A stretch of DNA of 64,000 nt from Branchinecta lynchi (GCA_023053575.1 JAKZAP010000003.1:7044561-7108560); one strand, 5' to 3'. Shown: positions 1 through 11,670, counted from the first letter of the stretch. The notes: generated by a model from the sequence alone, not told the origin. Translations and numbers: made by a program.

Positions 1-267
1 ATATAAAATATTTAAAAAATACTAAAAATGGAGCAAACGCCGATAAATCGGCGGCGCACCGCCACAAAAATTGGAGCAAAACACGGCTTCGGGGACTAGA
101 GGCGTATTCACGCCGTTCCCCGAGGACTCCATTTGAGGAGTCCCCGCGTTTTTGTTTGTACCGGGGACTCAGTCCCCGTATTCTCGCAAGTCCCCACGGA
201 CGGGGAATGCCCCGATTATCGTCACCATCATCAGAAAGGACTCCCTTTCAGATTCAGAGGGGAATCA

Positions 268-1688
268 CTTTTTGGGATCCCAAAACGTAAGTGGAGGGAT
301 ACCTATGACATCGCAAAAGGTGTCCGTCCGTCTGTCCGTCCGTCCGTCCGTCTGTCCGTCCGTCTGTAAGCACGATAACTCTCGAAGGGAATGAGATATT
401 TTGATGAAACTTGGTGTGAGGGTTCGTTGGGTCGTCGGACCAGTCAAGTTCGTAGATGGGCTTTGTAGCTCTACATTTAGGGGTGGGGGAGGGGATTCAA
501 ATTAAGGGACAAACAAAATATTTTGAAACAGCTAATGTGATAGTCGATTATGGTGTAAGAAGACATGCTGAACACGATGGTGAAAACCATTTTGTCATCG
601 GACAAGTAGTTCGCCCGAATCCGGCCAAAACCGGAAAGTTTGTTGAAAGTAAAAGTTTTATTTGAAGTTGATTAGATGTTCGATTTAGGGGTAGGAAGAC
701 ATGCTGAAGACGATGGTGAAAATTATTTTCTCGACGGACAAGTATTTCGCCCGGAATCCGGCCCAAACCGGAAAGTTTGTTGAAAGTAAAAGTTTTATTT
801 GAAATTGATTAGATGTTTGATTGAGGGGTAGGAAGACATGCTGAAGACGATGGTGAAAACTATTTTCTCGATGGACAAGTATTTCGCCCGGAATCCGGCC
901 CAAACCGGAAAGTTTGTTGAAAGTAAAAGTTTTATTTGAAGTTGATTAAATGTTCGATTTAGAGGTAGGGAGACATGCTGAAGACGATGGTGAAAACTAT
1001 TTTCTCGACGGACAAGTATTTCGACCGGAATCCGGCCCAAACCGGAAAGTTTGTCAAAATTAAAAGTTTTATTTGGAGTTGATTAGATGTTCGATTTAGG
1101 GCAAGAAGACATGCTGAACACTTATGTGAAAACAAGTTTTTACCCGGACATGTAGTTCGTCCGGAATCCGGCCAAAACCGGAAAACTGTTGGAAGTCAAA
1201 GTTTTATTTCTAGTTGATTAGATAAGCGATTTAGGGGTAATAAGAGATGCTGAGTCCCTGTGTGACAATCATATTTTACCCGGACATATAGTTCGACCGG
1301 AATCCGGCTGGAATCGGAAAATTTGTTATAAGCTAAATTTCTATTTGAAGTTGATTAGATGTTCATTACTGGGGAAAGAAGATACCCTGATTTCGTCTTT
1401 GAGCTTTCTTTTTTCGCCGGACAAGTAGTGGAGTTCGGCCGGAACCGGGAAATTGGCAGAAGTGGCAGGAAGTTTTCGTCAAAACAGATATGACTTATAT
1501 GGGTAAACACACATGCTGAATCCAAATCTGAACTTGGTTTTCTCAGGTGATTAGCTATTTGGCCTTAATCTGTTTCTGAATTATAATTGTAAAAATGTTC
1601 AAGGAGTCTGGCGAAGACTGGGACAAGACCCAGTTGTCTGGATCAGATATTGAATTTTTGGGATCCCGTCGAAACCTTTGGTCTTGTT
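268..1688 (-). mobile_element. Helentron-like non-autonomous element, family A copy 1
   Basis: Read on the - strand it starts AACAAGACC, has GGGATCCC about 25 bases in, contains repeated blocks of about 137 bp, then a GACGGACAGAC-type array (the + strand GTCC/GTCT run at 322-366), and ends in a GGGATCCC hairpin followed by AAAAAG. Eight copies or part copies of this family occur in the window. The plan fits DINE-1/HINE-type Helentrons. It lies inside MITE E1. No protein is encoded. Confidence 0.75.
540..1370. repeat. 137-bp tandem blocks inside A1
   Basis: About six diverged units of roughly 137 bp, each containing a version of GAAGACATGCTGAA, then CGGACAAGTAGTTCG and GGAATCCGGCC. Units 2 to 4 are most alike, so the array probably expanded locally. 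The same units, in other numbers, make up the middle of the other A copies. Confidence 0.85.
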
Positions 1689-1928
1689 GCTGGTGTTGGT
1701 GCAATGTAAAATTAATTAGAAACAATCAGAACAAAGAAAACCAAAAATAAAGTGGATCCAGACCAATTTCGTCAACTGCATATTTATTTATAGAACAAAA
1801 TCCATTTTGATAGCATTCCCTGTGTTCTCGTTTTTTCCGTATGCGGAGTCCGCGTGGAGGCACTCCTTTTATTCTCGCCGTTCCCTTCGATTCCCCGAGG
1901 AGTCCTCGGGGAACGACGATAATACGCC

Positions 1929-2597
1929 TTAGCTCCCATTTGGTTTGTATCTGTCTCACTTAGGTTTTTTAGATTTTAGCCAGTCAAAAGTCACAATTAC
2001 AATAGGGTTAGTTGCTAAAGTGAAGTCCGACTGGATATTAATATACCTTATAGACCAAAAGCAAGAAACAAGATTATGTGCATATGTTAAAGCAAATCAG
2101 AAAAGCCTTCTTAAAATTGCACAGCTTATCATATGAAAATATCAGTACACTCATACAACTCGAAAATGATCTCTTTTATTTGTAAGTTAATCTGAAAGCG
2201 AACTTCTCGTTCTTCAACTGCTGTGTATAGCATATTATTCTCTCGCAGATTGAGACTCTGACCTAATTTGGTGGCAAGGTCGCAGATGAAGACTCACGCA
2301 GATAGAAATCTTTCAGATATGCTTGAATATGCTGCATTGGGGAAAGATATAGTGTTCCTAGCGGGCGAAAGATGAAAGTTTGTTTCATCAGTTAATTGGG
2401 GTTCGTTTTTATACAGAAGGAATCAGATTCTGCAAACCACGTAAAAGTTGCAGTTTTTCGGATGTAATTCCCTGTAATTTGGCGTACTTTTGTTTTTGTC
2501 ATTAAAGTACAGTGTGTCGAATGGACAAATAAAATGGTACACTGTACACTATACAAAATGAAACAAAAGTAGCCTACGTCAAAACTACACACAAAAA
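1929..2597. other. Unassigned sequence between E1 and B1
   Basis: No convincing exon, TIR or tandem repeat was recognised. Open frames here are short and look like chance. Confidence 0.4.
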
Positions 2598-3516
2598 CAA
2601 GAGCTACGAGCTCATATGACACTTGTTGCAAGTAGGTGGTACAAGAAAGTAGATGATAATGTCACAAAATCCCCTATTCAACCCCCCCTAGGATGAGACC
2701 TAGAAATAAGGTATCTAATTTCACGTCAATGATGTATGTACGACTTGTGCTTGCTCTTCCCACCAAGTTTCGTCCTAATCCCTCCACTCTAAGCGGAGGG
2801 ATTAGGGATTTCCCAAGATTTCCAGTTCCCCTCTCCAGCTCCACCGAAGTCACCGGATCCGGTCCGGATTTTATCTGGATCGTCTGAGATCGTCCCCCCA
2901 CGATGATCGGATCATGCAAACGACTATTGTCAAGTCGGTCTATTCCAGTCCCTGATATGCCAGCTCAGTTGCATCGTCCTAGTGCATCAGGAAGTACCGA
3001 ACTCACGTTTAATCAGAAATCCGGATCCCCCCAACTCCCTCTATAGTGCTCGAATCCGGTCCGGTTATGTCAATGATGTATCTAGGACTGGTGCTTGCTC
3101 TTCCCACCAAGTTTCATCCTGATCCCTCCACTCTAAGCATTTCCCAAGATTTTCGGTTCCCTCTCCAACTCCCCCGCCCCGAAGTCACCGGATCCGGTCC
3201 AGATTTATGTGGATCGTCTGAGACACGAGGTCTATCGAAATACCAAGTTTCATTAAGATCCGATCACTCGTTCAAGAGTAATAAATACCTCAAGATTCCG
3301 GATTCCCCCTCGCGCCACTCCCCCCACGATGCTCGGATCGGGGAAGTGACTATTTCCAACTTAATCATTTGGGGTCCCTGATGTGCCTGCCAAGTTTCAT
3401 CGTCCTAGCTTATGTGGAAGTGCCCGAACTAGCAAAACCCGGACCGACAGACCGACGGACGGACAGCAACTGCGATCGCTATATGGCACTTGGCCGAAGA
3501 GCAAGTGCCATAAAAA
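2598..3516 (+). mobile_element. Helentron-like element, family B copy 1 (short form)
   Basis: Starts ACAAGAGCTACGAGCTC followed by ATATGACACTTG. It has blocks beginning CCAAGTTTCATC and ending in CCGGATCCGGTCCGG, then a GACCGACAGACC/GACGGACA run, and ends in a hairpin whose arms are TATGGCACTTG and CAAGTGCCATA followed by AAAA. It lacks most of the interior present in B2 and B3. Confidence 0.7.
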
Positions 3517-3538
3517 TGCATCTATTGCGACTTGTGCC

Positions 3539-3891
3539 TTAAAGGACCCCTCGCACTATTACTCTTCAAGTTACAATATTTTAATATATTTGAATACTTA
3601 TAACCCACGATGTTGGCTGTTTCAAGCCTTTTCTGAGACTCGTTGACTTACAGCGAAAACAGGGAAACAATTACATAACCGGTTTTTCTGATGGAAAAAC
3701 TTCTCGCAGACAACCGTCGACAGCGTGATACACATCAAAGGTAGCAAAACACGGCAAGTGAGAAAATCAGCGTGGTTTTGTTAGAGGGGTTAGAATTTAC
3801 CGTAGGAAATTGGGGTGTCCAGGTTTAGAAATATACAGAGTGATTATGGAAGTACGTTGCGTTAGTATTATAGGTAAGACAGGTCCTTTAA
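3539..3891 (+). mobile_element. TTAA-flanked MITE, family L copy 1
   Basis: Bounded by TTAA at 3539-3542 and 3888-3891. The ends are inverted, AAAGGACC against GGTCCTTT. The body is shared with copies at 16343, 27959, 32194, 36690 and 43861. TTAA duplication with AGGAC-type ends suggests mobilisation by a piggyBac-like transposase, but none is present. Confidence 0.8.
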
Positions 3892-3896
3892 CGGCT

Positions 3897-4345
3897 TACG
3901 TAGTCCAAGAAAAGCGAGATGGGATGCACCGAGACCTGGCAGTTAGGTGATGGCTAAAATGCGATAGAAATGTAATTGCGACGTTCTTGTTTGGCCAGTA
4001 AAATGTTGAGATTCTTGTCAGCGAGACTAAATTAATGCCATGAAAGAGACACAAAATTCAGAAATTCAAGTGTTTGGCTCAAAACGACAGCAAGCAGTTC
4101 TTGATACTAAAAAAAAAATTAAGTCTGAATATGCCAAAATCTTTGCAAACCGCGGAAAATATAACCGCAGAGCTCTTGCTAAGCTCTACGCCACTTACTG
4201 CGACCACTCGGTCCTTTACCTTTCGGGACTCTACCTGCTGCTGAAGAAAAAGGATATAGCAGCTATTCGAATAGCATACTTCCCCTACTGTAAATTCCTT
4301 CTCTACTTGCTAATTTGGTATACAAATCGAAAAATGATAACTAAA
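3897..4345 (+). pseudogene. Decayed LINE reverse transcriptase fragment
   Basis: The frame from 4040 contains NRGKYNRRALAKLYATYC and LLKKKDIAAIRIAYFPYCK. These match the post-catalytic region of the LINE at 7733-8323 (NRGRYNRKALGKLYSTFC and LRKKEIKKMRSCYFKYAK). The region upstream is in broken frames. The catalytic domain is missing, so this is a dead 5'-truncated copy. It ends where element B2 begins. Confidence 0.65.
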
Positions 4346-4360
4346 TTTTAAGTAACTAAT

Positions 4361-7227
4361 ACAAGAGCTACGAGCTCATATGGCACTTGTACGAGTAGGC
4401 TGTACAAGAAAGTAGATGAAAACGTCACAAAATACACCCGCCATCCAAAAAGGCGGTTCGGAAATAGAAATAGGATATTTAGTTTCACTCATTTCTGAGC
4501 AGTTCCGGCATCGTCTCGATTGCAAATGCACATGACTGTTCAAACTTTCATCCCAATAAATCCATTTGTTTGATCCCTAGACGTGCTACACGATTTCCGA
4601 TACTCACTCTATTTCCACCTACCGTGGCCGAATCTGGTTCGGAATAAAAAAAAAATCGACCACCTAAAGCATCTTCGTTTATACCATCTACCAAGTTTCA
4701 CTCGAATCTGAGCATTTTTGGAAAGTTCCGGTACCCCCCCCCCCCCCCCCTTCCCACCAACGTTGTCGGAGCCGGTTCGGGCCCAATCTCTTAATTCCCT
4801 CATCAAGTTTGACTGAAATTGGAGCACAGCCTATCTGCAAGTTTCCAGTACCCCCCCCCCCCTACCTTGGCCGAATCCGGCCCAGACGCCAAATAACAAA
4901 TCTAGGCCGAAAAACTCGGCACTGTCGAATTGCATCTCATTCGGTCCATCCGTTTGGTTTTTGTGCATGTCAAAAGTCCCCCCAACCCCAGTTCCCCTAA
5001 TCGTGGTCGCATATGGTTCGAACGCATGTTTTACATGTCGAGGCCATCGATTCGTATCACCCATGAAGTTTCACTCGAATCAGACCACTCGTTCGCAATT
5101 TATAGAAGTCCATATTTCTCTTCTCTTGCTCCCCCAAAAATGCTCGGATCTAGGAACGGAAGTTTCCGGGGGTATGTTGTGTCAGGTTTTTAAGTCAAGA
5201 TAATTCGGGTCGCTAATATGCCTGCAAAGTTTCGTTGTCGTTTTACATCTGGAACTATTCTAACTCACGACTACCGGAATTCCAGGAAACCCCCTCCAAC
5301 TCCCCCCACAGAGCCCCGAAACCATCTGGCTCCGTCAATTTCATCTAGGCCTAATGCTTGTTCCATCCATTAAGTTTCGTCCCAATCCCTCTACTTTTAG
5401 AGTTTCTTGAGTTTTCCCCCCCCCCCATCCCCACAGGTATCGGACCCGACTCGGACGTGACACTGAACGTCCGAGGCGATAGCTCACCAGACAAGTTTCA
5501 TTCAAATCCGATCACCCGTTCAAAAGTTATGCACGCCACTAGATTCCGTACTCCCCATCCACCCACTCCCCCCACGATGGTCGGGTCGGGGAAACGGCTG
5601 TTCTCAAGTCAATCTGTTCGGATCCCTGACATACCTGCCAAGTTTCATCGCCCTAGGACATCAGGAAGTATGCCGAACTCGCGGGATCGCTAGAAATCCG
5701 GACCCCCACCCCAACTCCCCCACAGTGCCCTGATCCGGTCCGGTTATGTCAATGACGTGTCGAGGACCTGTGCTTGTTTTTCCCACCAAGTTTCATCCCG
5801 ATCCCTCCACTTTAAGCGTTTCTCAAAATTTCCGGTTCCCTCCTCCAACTCCCCCCAGTGTCATCGGATCCGGCCCGGATTTAAAGTGAGGTGTCTGAGA
5901 CACAAGGTCATCCTAAATATCAATTTTCATCAAGATCCGATCACCCGTTCAAAAGTTATGCACGCCACTAGATTCCGGACTCCCCATCCACCGACTCCCC
6001 CCACGATGGTCGGGTCGGGGAAACGGCTGTTCTCAAGTCAATCTGTTCGGATCCTTGACATACCTGCCAAGTTTCATCGCCCTAGGACACCAGGAAGTAT
6101 GCCGAACTCGCGGGATCGCTAGAAATCCGGACCCCCATCCCAACTCCCCCACAGTGCCCTGATCCGGTCCGGTTATGTCAATGACGTGTCTAGGACCTGT
6201 GCTTGTTTTTCCCACCAAGTTTCATCCCGATCCCTCCACTTTAAGCGTTTCTCAAAATTTCCGGTTCCCCACCCCAACTCCCCCACAGTGCCCTGATCCG
6301 GTCCGGTTATGTCAAAGACGTTTCTAGGACCTGTGGTTGTTTTTCCCACCAAATTTCATCCCGATCCCTCCACTTTAAGCGTTTCTCAAAATTTCCGGTT
6401 CCCTCCTCCAACTCCCCCCAGTGTCATCGGATCCGGCCCGGATTTAAAGTGAGGTGTCTGAGACACGAGATCATCCTAAATATCAATTTTCATCAAGATC
6501 CGATCACCCGTTCGCAAGCTAAAAATACCTCAAATTTTGGCTTCACCCTCCCTCCACTCCCCCCCCCCCCCAGATGGTCGAATCGGGGAATTGATGATTT
6601 CCTATTTAAGCTGGTCGGGTCCCAGACATGCCTGTCAATTTCCATCGTCCCAGCACATCAGGAAGCACGGAACTCGCGGGATCACTACAAATTCGGACTT
6701 CTCCCCCCCCCCCCAACTCCCCCAAAGTGAGCGGATCCGTTCCGGTTATATCAGTCACGTATCTAGGACTTTTGCTTGTACTTTCCACCAAGTTTCATTC
6801 GGATCCCTCCACTCTAAGTGTTTTCCAAGATTTCCGGTTTCCCCCTCTAACTCCCCCCAGTGTCACCGGATCCGGTCTGGATTTAAAATGGAGGGTCTGA
6901 GACACGAAGTCCTTCCATGTATTAAGTTTCATTAAGATCCGATCACCCGTTCGTAAGCTAAAAATATCTCATTTTTCCTATTTTTTCCGGATTCCCCCTC
7001 CCTCCACTCCCCTCCAGATGGTCGGATCGAGGAAGCGACAATTTCTAATTTAATCTGGTCCAGTTCCTGATATGCTTGCCAAGTTTCATCGTCCTAGCTT
7101 ATCTGGAAGTGCCCGAACTAGCAAAACCGGGACCGACAGACCGACAGACCGACAGACCGACAGACCGACTGACGGACAGAAATAACAATCGCTATATGGC
7201 ACTTGAGTAAGCTCAAGTGCCATAAAA
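4361..7227 (+). mobile_element. Helentron-like element, family B copy 2 (long form)
   Basis: The 5' end reads ACAAGAGCTACGAGCTC then ATATGGCACTTG. The 3' end is a GACCGACAGACC run at about 7130-7180 followed by a hairpin with arms ATATGGCACTTGA and TCAAGTGCCATA, then AAAAAAG. Between them are many diverged blocks sharing CCAAGTTTCAT, GATCCGATCACCCGTTC, CTCCACTCCCCCC and GGATCCGGTCCGG, with C runs up to about 16 bases. No frame shows a recognisable protein; long open frames are by-products of the repeats. Confidence 0.75.
5519..6400. repeat. 429-bp tandem duplication in B2
   Basis: Sequence from about 5519 recurs 429 bp downstream (5521 against 5950 for CAAAAGTTATGCACGCC) with very few differences. 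A third partial unit follows, starting at about 6268. The near identity contrasts with the older blocks around it and suggests recent unequal exchange or slippage. Confidence 0.85.
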
Positions 7228-7317
7228 AAGAAGCAACTTAAGTCTCGTCGGCGAACCGTAGGCTTCTTAAATATAAAAAGTTAAGTCCGAACCTGTGAAC
7301 TCCTGTCGGGTAACGAC

Positions 7318-7732
7318 CAAAAGTTTGTTACGTCCGGAAATCCGAATTTTTTTTTAAATGCACTGGCAAACCTGCTTACCTCATTCTGTTTCTGAGTAAG
7401 CGTGCTTTTAACGTGAAAATTACTTTTTTGCTATTAATTCGGAACAAATCTACTTTCTTTTCCACAGCAACTATTTTGTCCTTTTTTTTCCGCGGACAGA
7501 TTTGTGATTTTATTGCTATTGTTTATTTTTCGTTCGGTTTGCAAAAAGACGCTCTGCTCCTCGGTGTCTACGTTGTGCGTTTACGTCCGTAAATCCGGAT
7601 TTTTTTTTTGTTTAAATGCAATGACAAACTTTTTTCACGTGTTGTTTCGAGTAAGCGCTTTAGTAATCACTTTTTTTAGTAGTAGCCTAAATAACTTTTT
7701 CTGTTATTAATTTGGAACAAATCTACTCAAAT
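7318..7732. repeat. Tandem repeat of about 260 bp, second unit split by a LINE
   Basis: Unit one runs from about 7318. Unit two begins at about 7580 and resumes after the LINE, at about 8446-8560. Shared landmarks are CGTCCGNAAATCCG, AATTNGGAACAAATCTACT and GCAAAAAGACGNTCTGCT. The interruption at AATCTACT marks the LINE insertion point. Confidence 0.65.
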
Positions 7733-8445
7733 CTTTTCACAAAAAATGTCTGTAAGCTGTTGTCGGAACTTCTCAAAATCGGTCTTGAAGTTAACCTCTC
7801 AAAATGTGAGTACCTGCATTTCAACCCTTCGTCAAATCGTTTGAATGCTAAAGCTTCTATCTCTCTTGGATCGTTCGTCGTCAGATCAACAGAATCTCTA
7901 CGATGGCTTGGCATAACATTCAAATCCTCGTTGTCAAAATTTTGCTCTTCGGTTGTTCAAGAAGTTTCTAGATCAATCCGTACCGCCTATGGGCGCATCG
8001 TCCCCAACCGGGGGCGCTATAATCGTAAAGCTTTGGGAAAATTGTACAGCACCTTCTGCGCTCCTTCTATACTATTTCGTTCTGGTGTCACTCATGTTCT
8101 GCGAAAGAAGGAGATAAAAAAGATGAGATCATGTTATTTTAAATATGCAAAGCACCTGCTCCACTTGTCGAAATTATGCCATAACCATACTTTGACGGAG
8201 AAGTTCAAAATTCAAGATGCAAGTGTTACCCTTTTGGATGTTTCTTCTTCGCTATCAAAAATCATTGACAACAGAACCCAACCAGCGCACGACCTTCTAC
8301 ACTGCTTCCTGGCCGACGATTGAAATTAAGTGTCTTTTTGTGTATGTTTATGTGTTTTATTTACTTTCTTCATTTACTCCGCTTTCTGAAAACGGCGGGT
8401 TATAAATAAATTACTTACTTACTTATTACTTACTCTGCCTCTACT
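7733..8445 (+). pseudogene. 5'-truncated LINE with RT thumb region and 3' tail
   Basis: The open frame to the stop at 8323 encodes about 197 residues. GLEVNLSKCEYLHFNP matches the segment after the YADD box of non-LTR reverse transcriptases. It continues with SLRWLGITF and NRGRYNRKALGKLYSTFC. The catalytic palm and endonuclease are absent. The 3' UTR ends in GGTTATAAATAAATTACTTACTTACTT-like microsatellite. Flanking TCTACT on both sides fits a short TSD. Related 3' ends lie at 27560-27695 and, inverted, at the end of the window. The clade cannot be assigned from this fragment. Confidence 0.8.
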
Positions 8446-8696
8446 TTGTTTTCTATGGCCACTATTTTGTCACTTTTTTCGACGGAAAGATTTGTGATTT
8501 CATAGTTATTCTTTCCTTTTCGATGGGATTGCAAAAAGACGTTCTGCTGATCTGCGTTTCACAAAATTTTGCCTGTCGCGCATTACGTAGTATTCTATTT
8601 TAGAACAATTGTGTGTCATTTACTTGGCGATTAGGCTTGGAACTTGTTAGAGTTGAGACACATTAAAGGCTAGAGTACGGAAAGTAGTTAGATCTT

Positions 8697-8962
8697 AGCC
8701 TCGTTTTTGTTGCAATCGCGCTGCCGCATCGCTGCTGCAGCCCTTCTTTGCTTTTGCCTAATATGCGTTTTTGGATTCACTTTCTTCTTGGTTGAAGCGG
8801 CAGCGCTGCAGCATCTTGCAGGGAAGCACGGACTTGGTCGATGAGCAAGTCCGTGATTCTCGAGAAGCGCTGCCGTCTTCCTCGGAAGCGCTGCAGTGTA
8901 AAAACGGATGTAGAAAGAATCGGCCGAGAAGTGGACCGGCAGCATGCAACAAAAACGAGGCT
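8697..8962. mobile_element. MITE with AGCCTCGTTTTTGTTGCA termini
   Basis: The inverted ends are AGCCTCGTTTTTGTTGCA at 8697 and TGCAACAAAAACGAGGCT ending at 8962, flanked by CTT on both sides. The interior is rich in GCTGC and GCAGC. There is only one copy in the window and no coding capacity. Confidence 0.75.
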
Positions 8963-9269
8963 CTTGACAGACAAAGGCAGATTAAAAAGATTTCACCTAC
9001 GGCGCTTGCTTTAATTTGCCGAGGGTACAGGCATTAGAAGCTGTCCTCTTTAGCGAAAGCTGAAATGTAAAGCTGAGGCTATGGATGTATGTATAAACAA
9101 ATTTTGTTTACAAGAATAATTTCAGCTGATGCGCTGCAGCTAGTTTTACACCGGCTCTATTGTTTGTTGGCCGGGAATTTGTGCCGTTGCCGCGAAGTGG
9201 CAACAGTTCATTTTTTTGGTACGTGCGAGTCGTATATTGCGATCCAAGAGTCTTCGAAATGACGGGTCT

Positions 9270-9463
9270 CACCCCCCCCCCCCCCCCTGGTCTGAGTGCT
9301 GTGAGCCATCCCTGATTGCAGGAACTTAGTCAGTTCTTTAAGAGGAAAAACAGACTTCAGGTCTATTTCTTCTCCAGTGCAGGTCCAGTGTTGGCTATGC
9401 GGTCTTGAACCAAATGTATTGTCGTCTCTGATTCTTTTCATCTGTTCGGCAAATTCAATCACG
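9270..9463 (-). pseudogene. Unidentified coding-like fragment
   Basis: On the - strand a frame reads EFAEQMKRIRDDNTFGSR, then QHWTCTGEEIDLKSVFP and ELTKFLQSG. Its mixed-charge composition looks more like protein than the surrounding sequence. After FLQSG the frame runs into a G/C homopolymer and loses this character. I do not recognise the family. It could be an exon, a relic of a transposon protein or chance. Confidence 0.3.
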
Positions 9464-10121
9464 TTATTGTATTGTATTTATATTGTGGAAAAGTTCTTAA
9501 AATCTTCTTCAGTGGAAAGTCTCCTCTGCAAACTGTCTCGTGAGACAAGCTATTACACAGAAGTTGCATTTGTATTTAACTTGTGTTTGCCCATCAGGCC
9601 ATTGGCTTAGCCGGTTGCAAAATTTCCGTGTTTGAATGCTTTCGAAGTTTACTGCTTGTTTAATTGGCATTTTTACGACTCTGGTCATCCTTCCCGGTCG
9701 CTATTTTATTATCATGTAGGCAAACTTTGAACTTGCTAGCTCATGAAGGTCAGTGGCCAGGTTTGAAGGACAAAGGAACTGTGGCCGGCGACCAAATGTG
9801 GCCGGCCGGCCGGCAACTGTATTTAAAAAGAAACCTCTGAGTTTAAAGGTAACTTCAGAGTTCAATCAAAAATGGAAGTAATGTAGCACAATCTCTAGTC
9901 CTGTTATATTGGCCCATAAGTTAGGCCAAAAACTCAGGCTGCCATTGTTTTAGTCCCCTAAATAAGAAATGATGGCAAGCCATCACTCTACACAGTTGAT
10001 AAAAAAAAAAAATACCACTCGTAAGAAACTGTTATAAACGCACACACAAAAATGGTGTATTAGCCAGAGCTGTCAGAGGGAAGATTGGCCAGTACCAACG
10101 TCAAGGGAGGAGTACACTATA
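9464..10121. other. Unassigned sequence
   Basis: AT-rich intergenic or intronic sequence. It contains a short GGCCGGCCGGCCGGC palindromic run at about 9800 and an A run at about 10000. No exon or element is recognised. Confidence 0.4.
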
Positions 10122-10411
10122 AGCGTGTTCCACCCTACCTACCGTAGTTACTACGCATGACGCCACGAATTCCGGCTTTTTGCCGTCAAGGCTGGAACGA
10201 TTTTTCGATTTTCCAGCAGGATCTCACGCCAGAGGCGAATCCGACCAATCACGTCACAGAGATGCGTAGTTACTACGCATACTACGCTCCCGAGCATGGT
10301 AAGCAAATAGTAACTATTAGTTACTATTCCGACAAGGTTGGAACGGTCAGCGTAGTAACTTTTCGTGAGGATGGAAGGGAAATAGTAACTATTAGAAGGG
10401 TGGAACACGCT
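10122..10411. mobile_element. MITE family C, copy 1
   Basis: The termini are AGCGTGTTCCACCCT and AGGGTGGAACACGCT, flanked by CTATA on the right and ACTATA on the left (5-bp TSD). It contains inverted GTAGTTACTACG and AATAGTAACTATT motifs, so the transcript could fold. A second copy lies at 20341-20629. Confidence 0.85.
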
Positions 10412-10594
10412 CTATAGTAAACATATATCAAAAGAAAGCCTCGTAACTAACCTTGCTCCAGTCAATTGTGTCTGTCAGTTAACCCACCATTGATTTAGGT
10501 ATTTCTCTAGATAGGCCTACTACATCTCATAGTATTCTTTGACGCCTGTGCATCAATACATAAATTAAAAGAATCACTCTTTTGATAATTTTCG

Positions 10595-10870
10595 TTAGTT
10601 GTGTTTTTGTAGTTATCGTGGTATCTGGCCAGTTATCGTGGTATCAGATATTCAGATACTACGGTCTGACCGAGGTAAGTAGTCGTGGTATCTGAAAAGT
10701 CCTCTTACTTTCTTCAAATCTTGTCAGATTGGTGAGAAAGAAGTTTAGCACTTAGTGATGTAACTGGATATCTGTTTTTCTTTTGGGATGACTTCGAAAA
10801 GTGCAGTTTCGGCAATAATCGTTTTTGCAGAGCACGTATCAGATACCACGATAACTGCAAAAACGACTAA
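10595..10870. mobile_element. Foldback MITE family D, copy 1
   Basis: Inverted ends: TTAGTTGTGTTTTTGTAGTTATCG at the left and CGATAACTGCAAAAACGACTAA at the right. The motif GTTATCGTGGTATCTG recurs internally and again just outside at 10880-10920. A related copy at 20726-21425 carries MITE E2. Confidence 0.7.
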
Positions 10871-11394
10871 TTGCAAATCCAGTTACCGTGGTAACAGATA
10901 CCACGCGTACAGCAAAAACGCAACTGTTGTTGTCTGCCTAAATATTTGCACATCTGTTTGGTTTGGTGGCACAGAGGGCTAACGCTGCGCGTCTTTACCC
11001 TGCCAAGCAAGCCAGTAAGTAAATTTTGACATTCTGTTAAAACAGAGATAGCTGGCAAGCTTTTGTAGAGAAAGTAACTGCAAAATGTCTTCTCTTGTTC
11101 ATCAACAAAGTTTGTCTTATATAAAAGAAAGAGAGGAGGTTCAGCTGCAAGAGGGAGTGAAGGGATCCGAATGGACAGCCAAAAGATAATTTAACAGCTT
11201 GGAATCTGTGGTTGTTCAGATGTATTTGATGCTGATTACACTGAATAGTAATATTTCATTCATGGTTCTGCTGGATCTAAGAAGATTAATAAAAAGGGTA
11301 CCACTGAACAACCGGTAATAAAAATTGGCCACTTTAAATGAGCACATCTTAACTTCTGCCAGCAGAATGCACAAATCCATTGTTTATTTTCTAG
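10871..11394 (+). other. Intron or 5' flank of ICA1
   Basis: This region ends in the pyrimidine-rich acceptor TTTATTTTCTAG at 11394. The ICA1 exon that encodes the extreme N-terminus (about 25-30 residues in vertebrate proteins) was not identified here or upstream. Confidence 0.5.
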
Positions 11395-11670
11395 ATATGG
11401 AAGTTGAGGAGGCTATTAATAAGCTTGAACAAACGCTGTGGTCAACAAAGTCGACAGTCTCGCGGAAGTTGAAGAAAACGGAAGAGACTTTAGTAGCACC
11501 TGGTGATTTAGAGCTAGACTCCAGGCTAGAGTTATTTGCGTCCATCAATGAGACTGCTGTTGATCTTGAACTGATCATTCGATTGTATAAAGAAAGAGTT
11601 TGTTTACTGGCATCGGAAGAAGCAGCATTGGCAAATTTCTTAAGGGATGTGAGCAAAGCAGACAAAACTG
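11395..11670 (+). CDS. ICA1: ICA1 exon: first half of the AH/BAR domain
   Basis: Islet cell autoantigen 1 (ICA69) is a cytosolic arfaptin-homology (AH, BAR-like) protein that acts with PICK1 and Rab2 on Golgi and dense-core-vesicle membranes. This exon encodes about 92 residues from EVEEAINKLEQTLWSTK through LELDSRLELFASINET and LYKERVCLLASEEAAL to FLRDVSKADKT. This follows the order in vertebrate ICA1: WETKQ, DADLDAKLELF, LYQKRICFLSQEE, GKFLRSQGFQDKT. The acceptor is TTTTCTAG at 11391-11394 and the donor is GTAAGT at 11671. The exon starts and ends in phase 1. An in-frame ATG at 11325 lies upstream of the acceptor, but the homology begins only after the splice site, so I take the exon start at 11395. 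The upstream exon is missing. Confidence 0.88.

Larger units (their letters stand above)
101..1928. mobile_element. MITE family E, copy 1, split by element A1
   Basis: The ends carry 30-bp terminal inverted repeats starting GGCGTATT and containing CGTTCCCCGAGGACTCC. The body is at 101-267 and 1689-1928 and aligns along its length with a second copy at 20906-21318. The 1.4 kb between the halves is element A1, so the second copy gives the uninterrupted version. No transposase is encoded. The superfamily is unknown and no clear target-site duplication (TSD) is seen. Confidence 0.8.

Noticed and set aside
540..1370. Centromeric satellite
   Set aside because: The 137-bp units are confined to short arrays within a bounded mobile element found at several sites.
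4809..6935. Long open frames rich in Pro, Ser and His within B2
   Set aside because: They follow the repeat blocks (PTKFHPDPSTL-type translations recur in every unit and on several frames) and show no protein family; they arise from the C-rich tandem sequence.
11325..11394. In-frame ATG upstream of the first ICA1 exon, considered as the start codon
   Set aside because: Similarity to ICA1 starts only after the TTTTCTAG acceptor, and the sequence before it does not resemble the ICA1 N-terminus.
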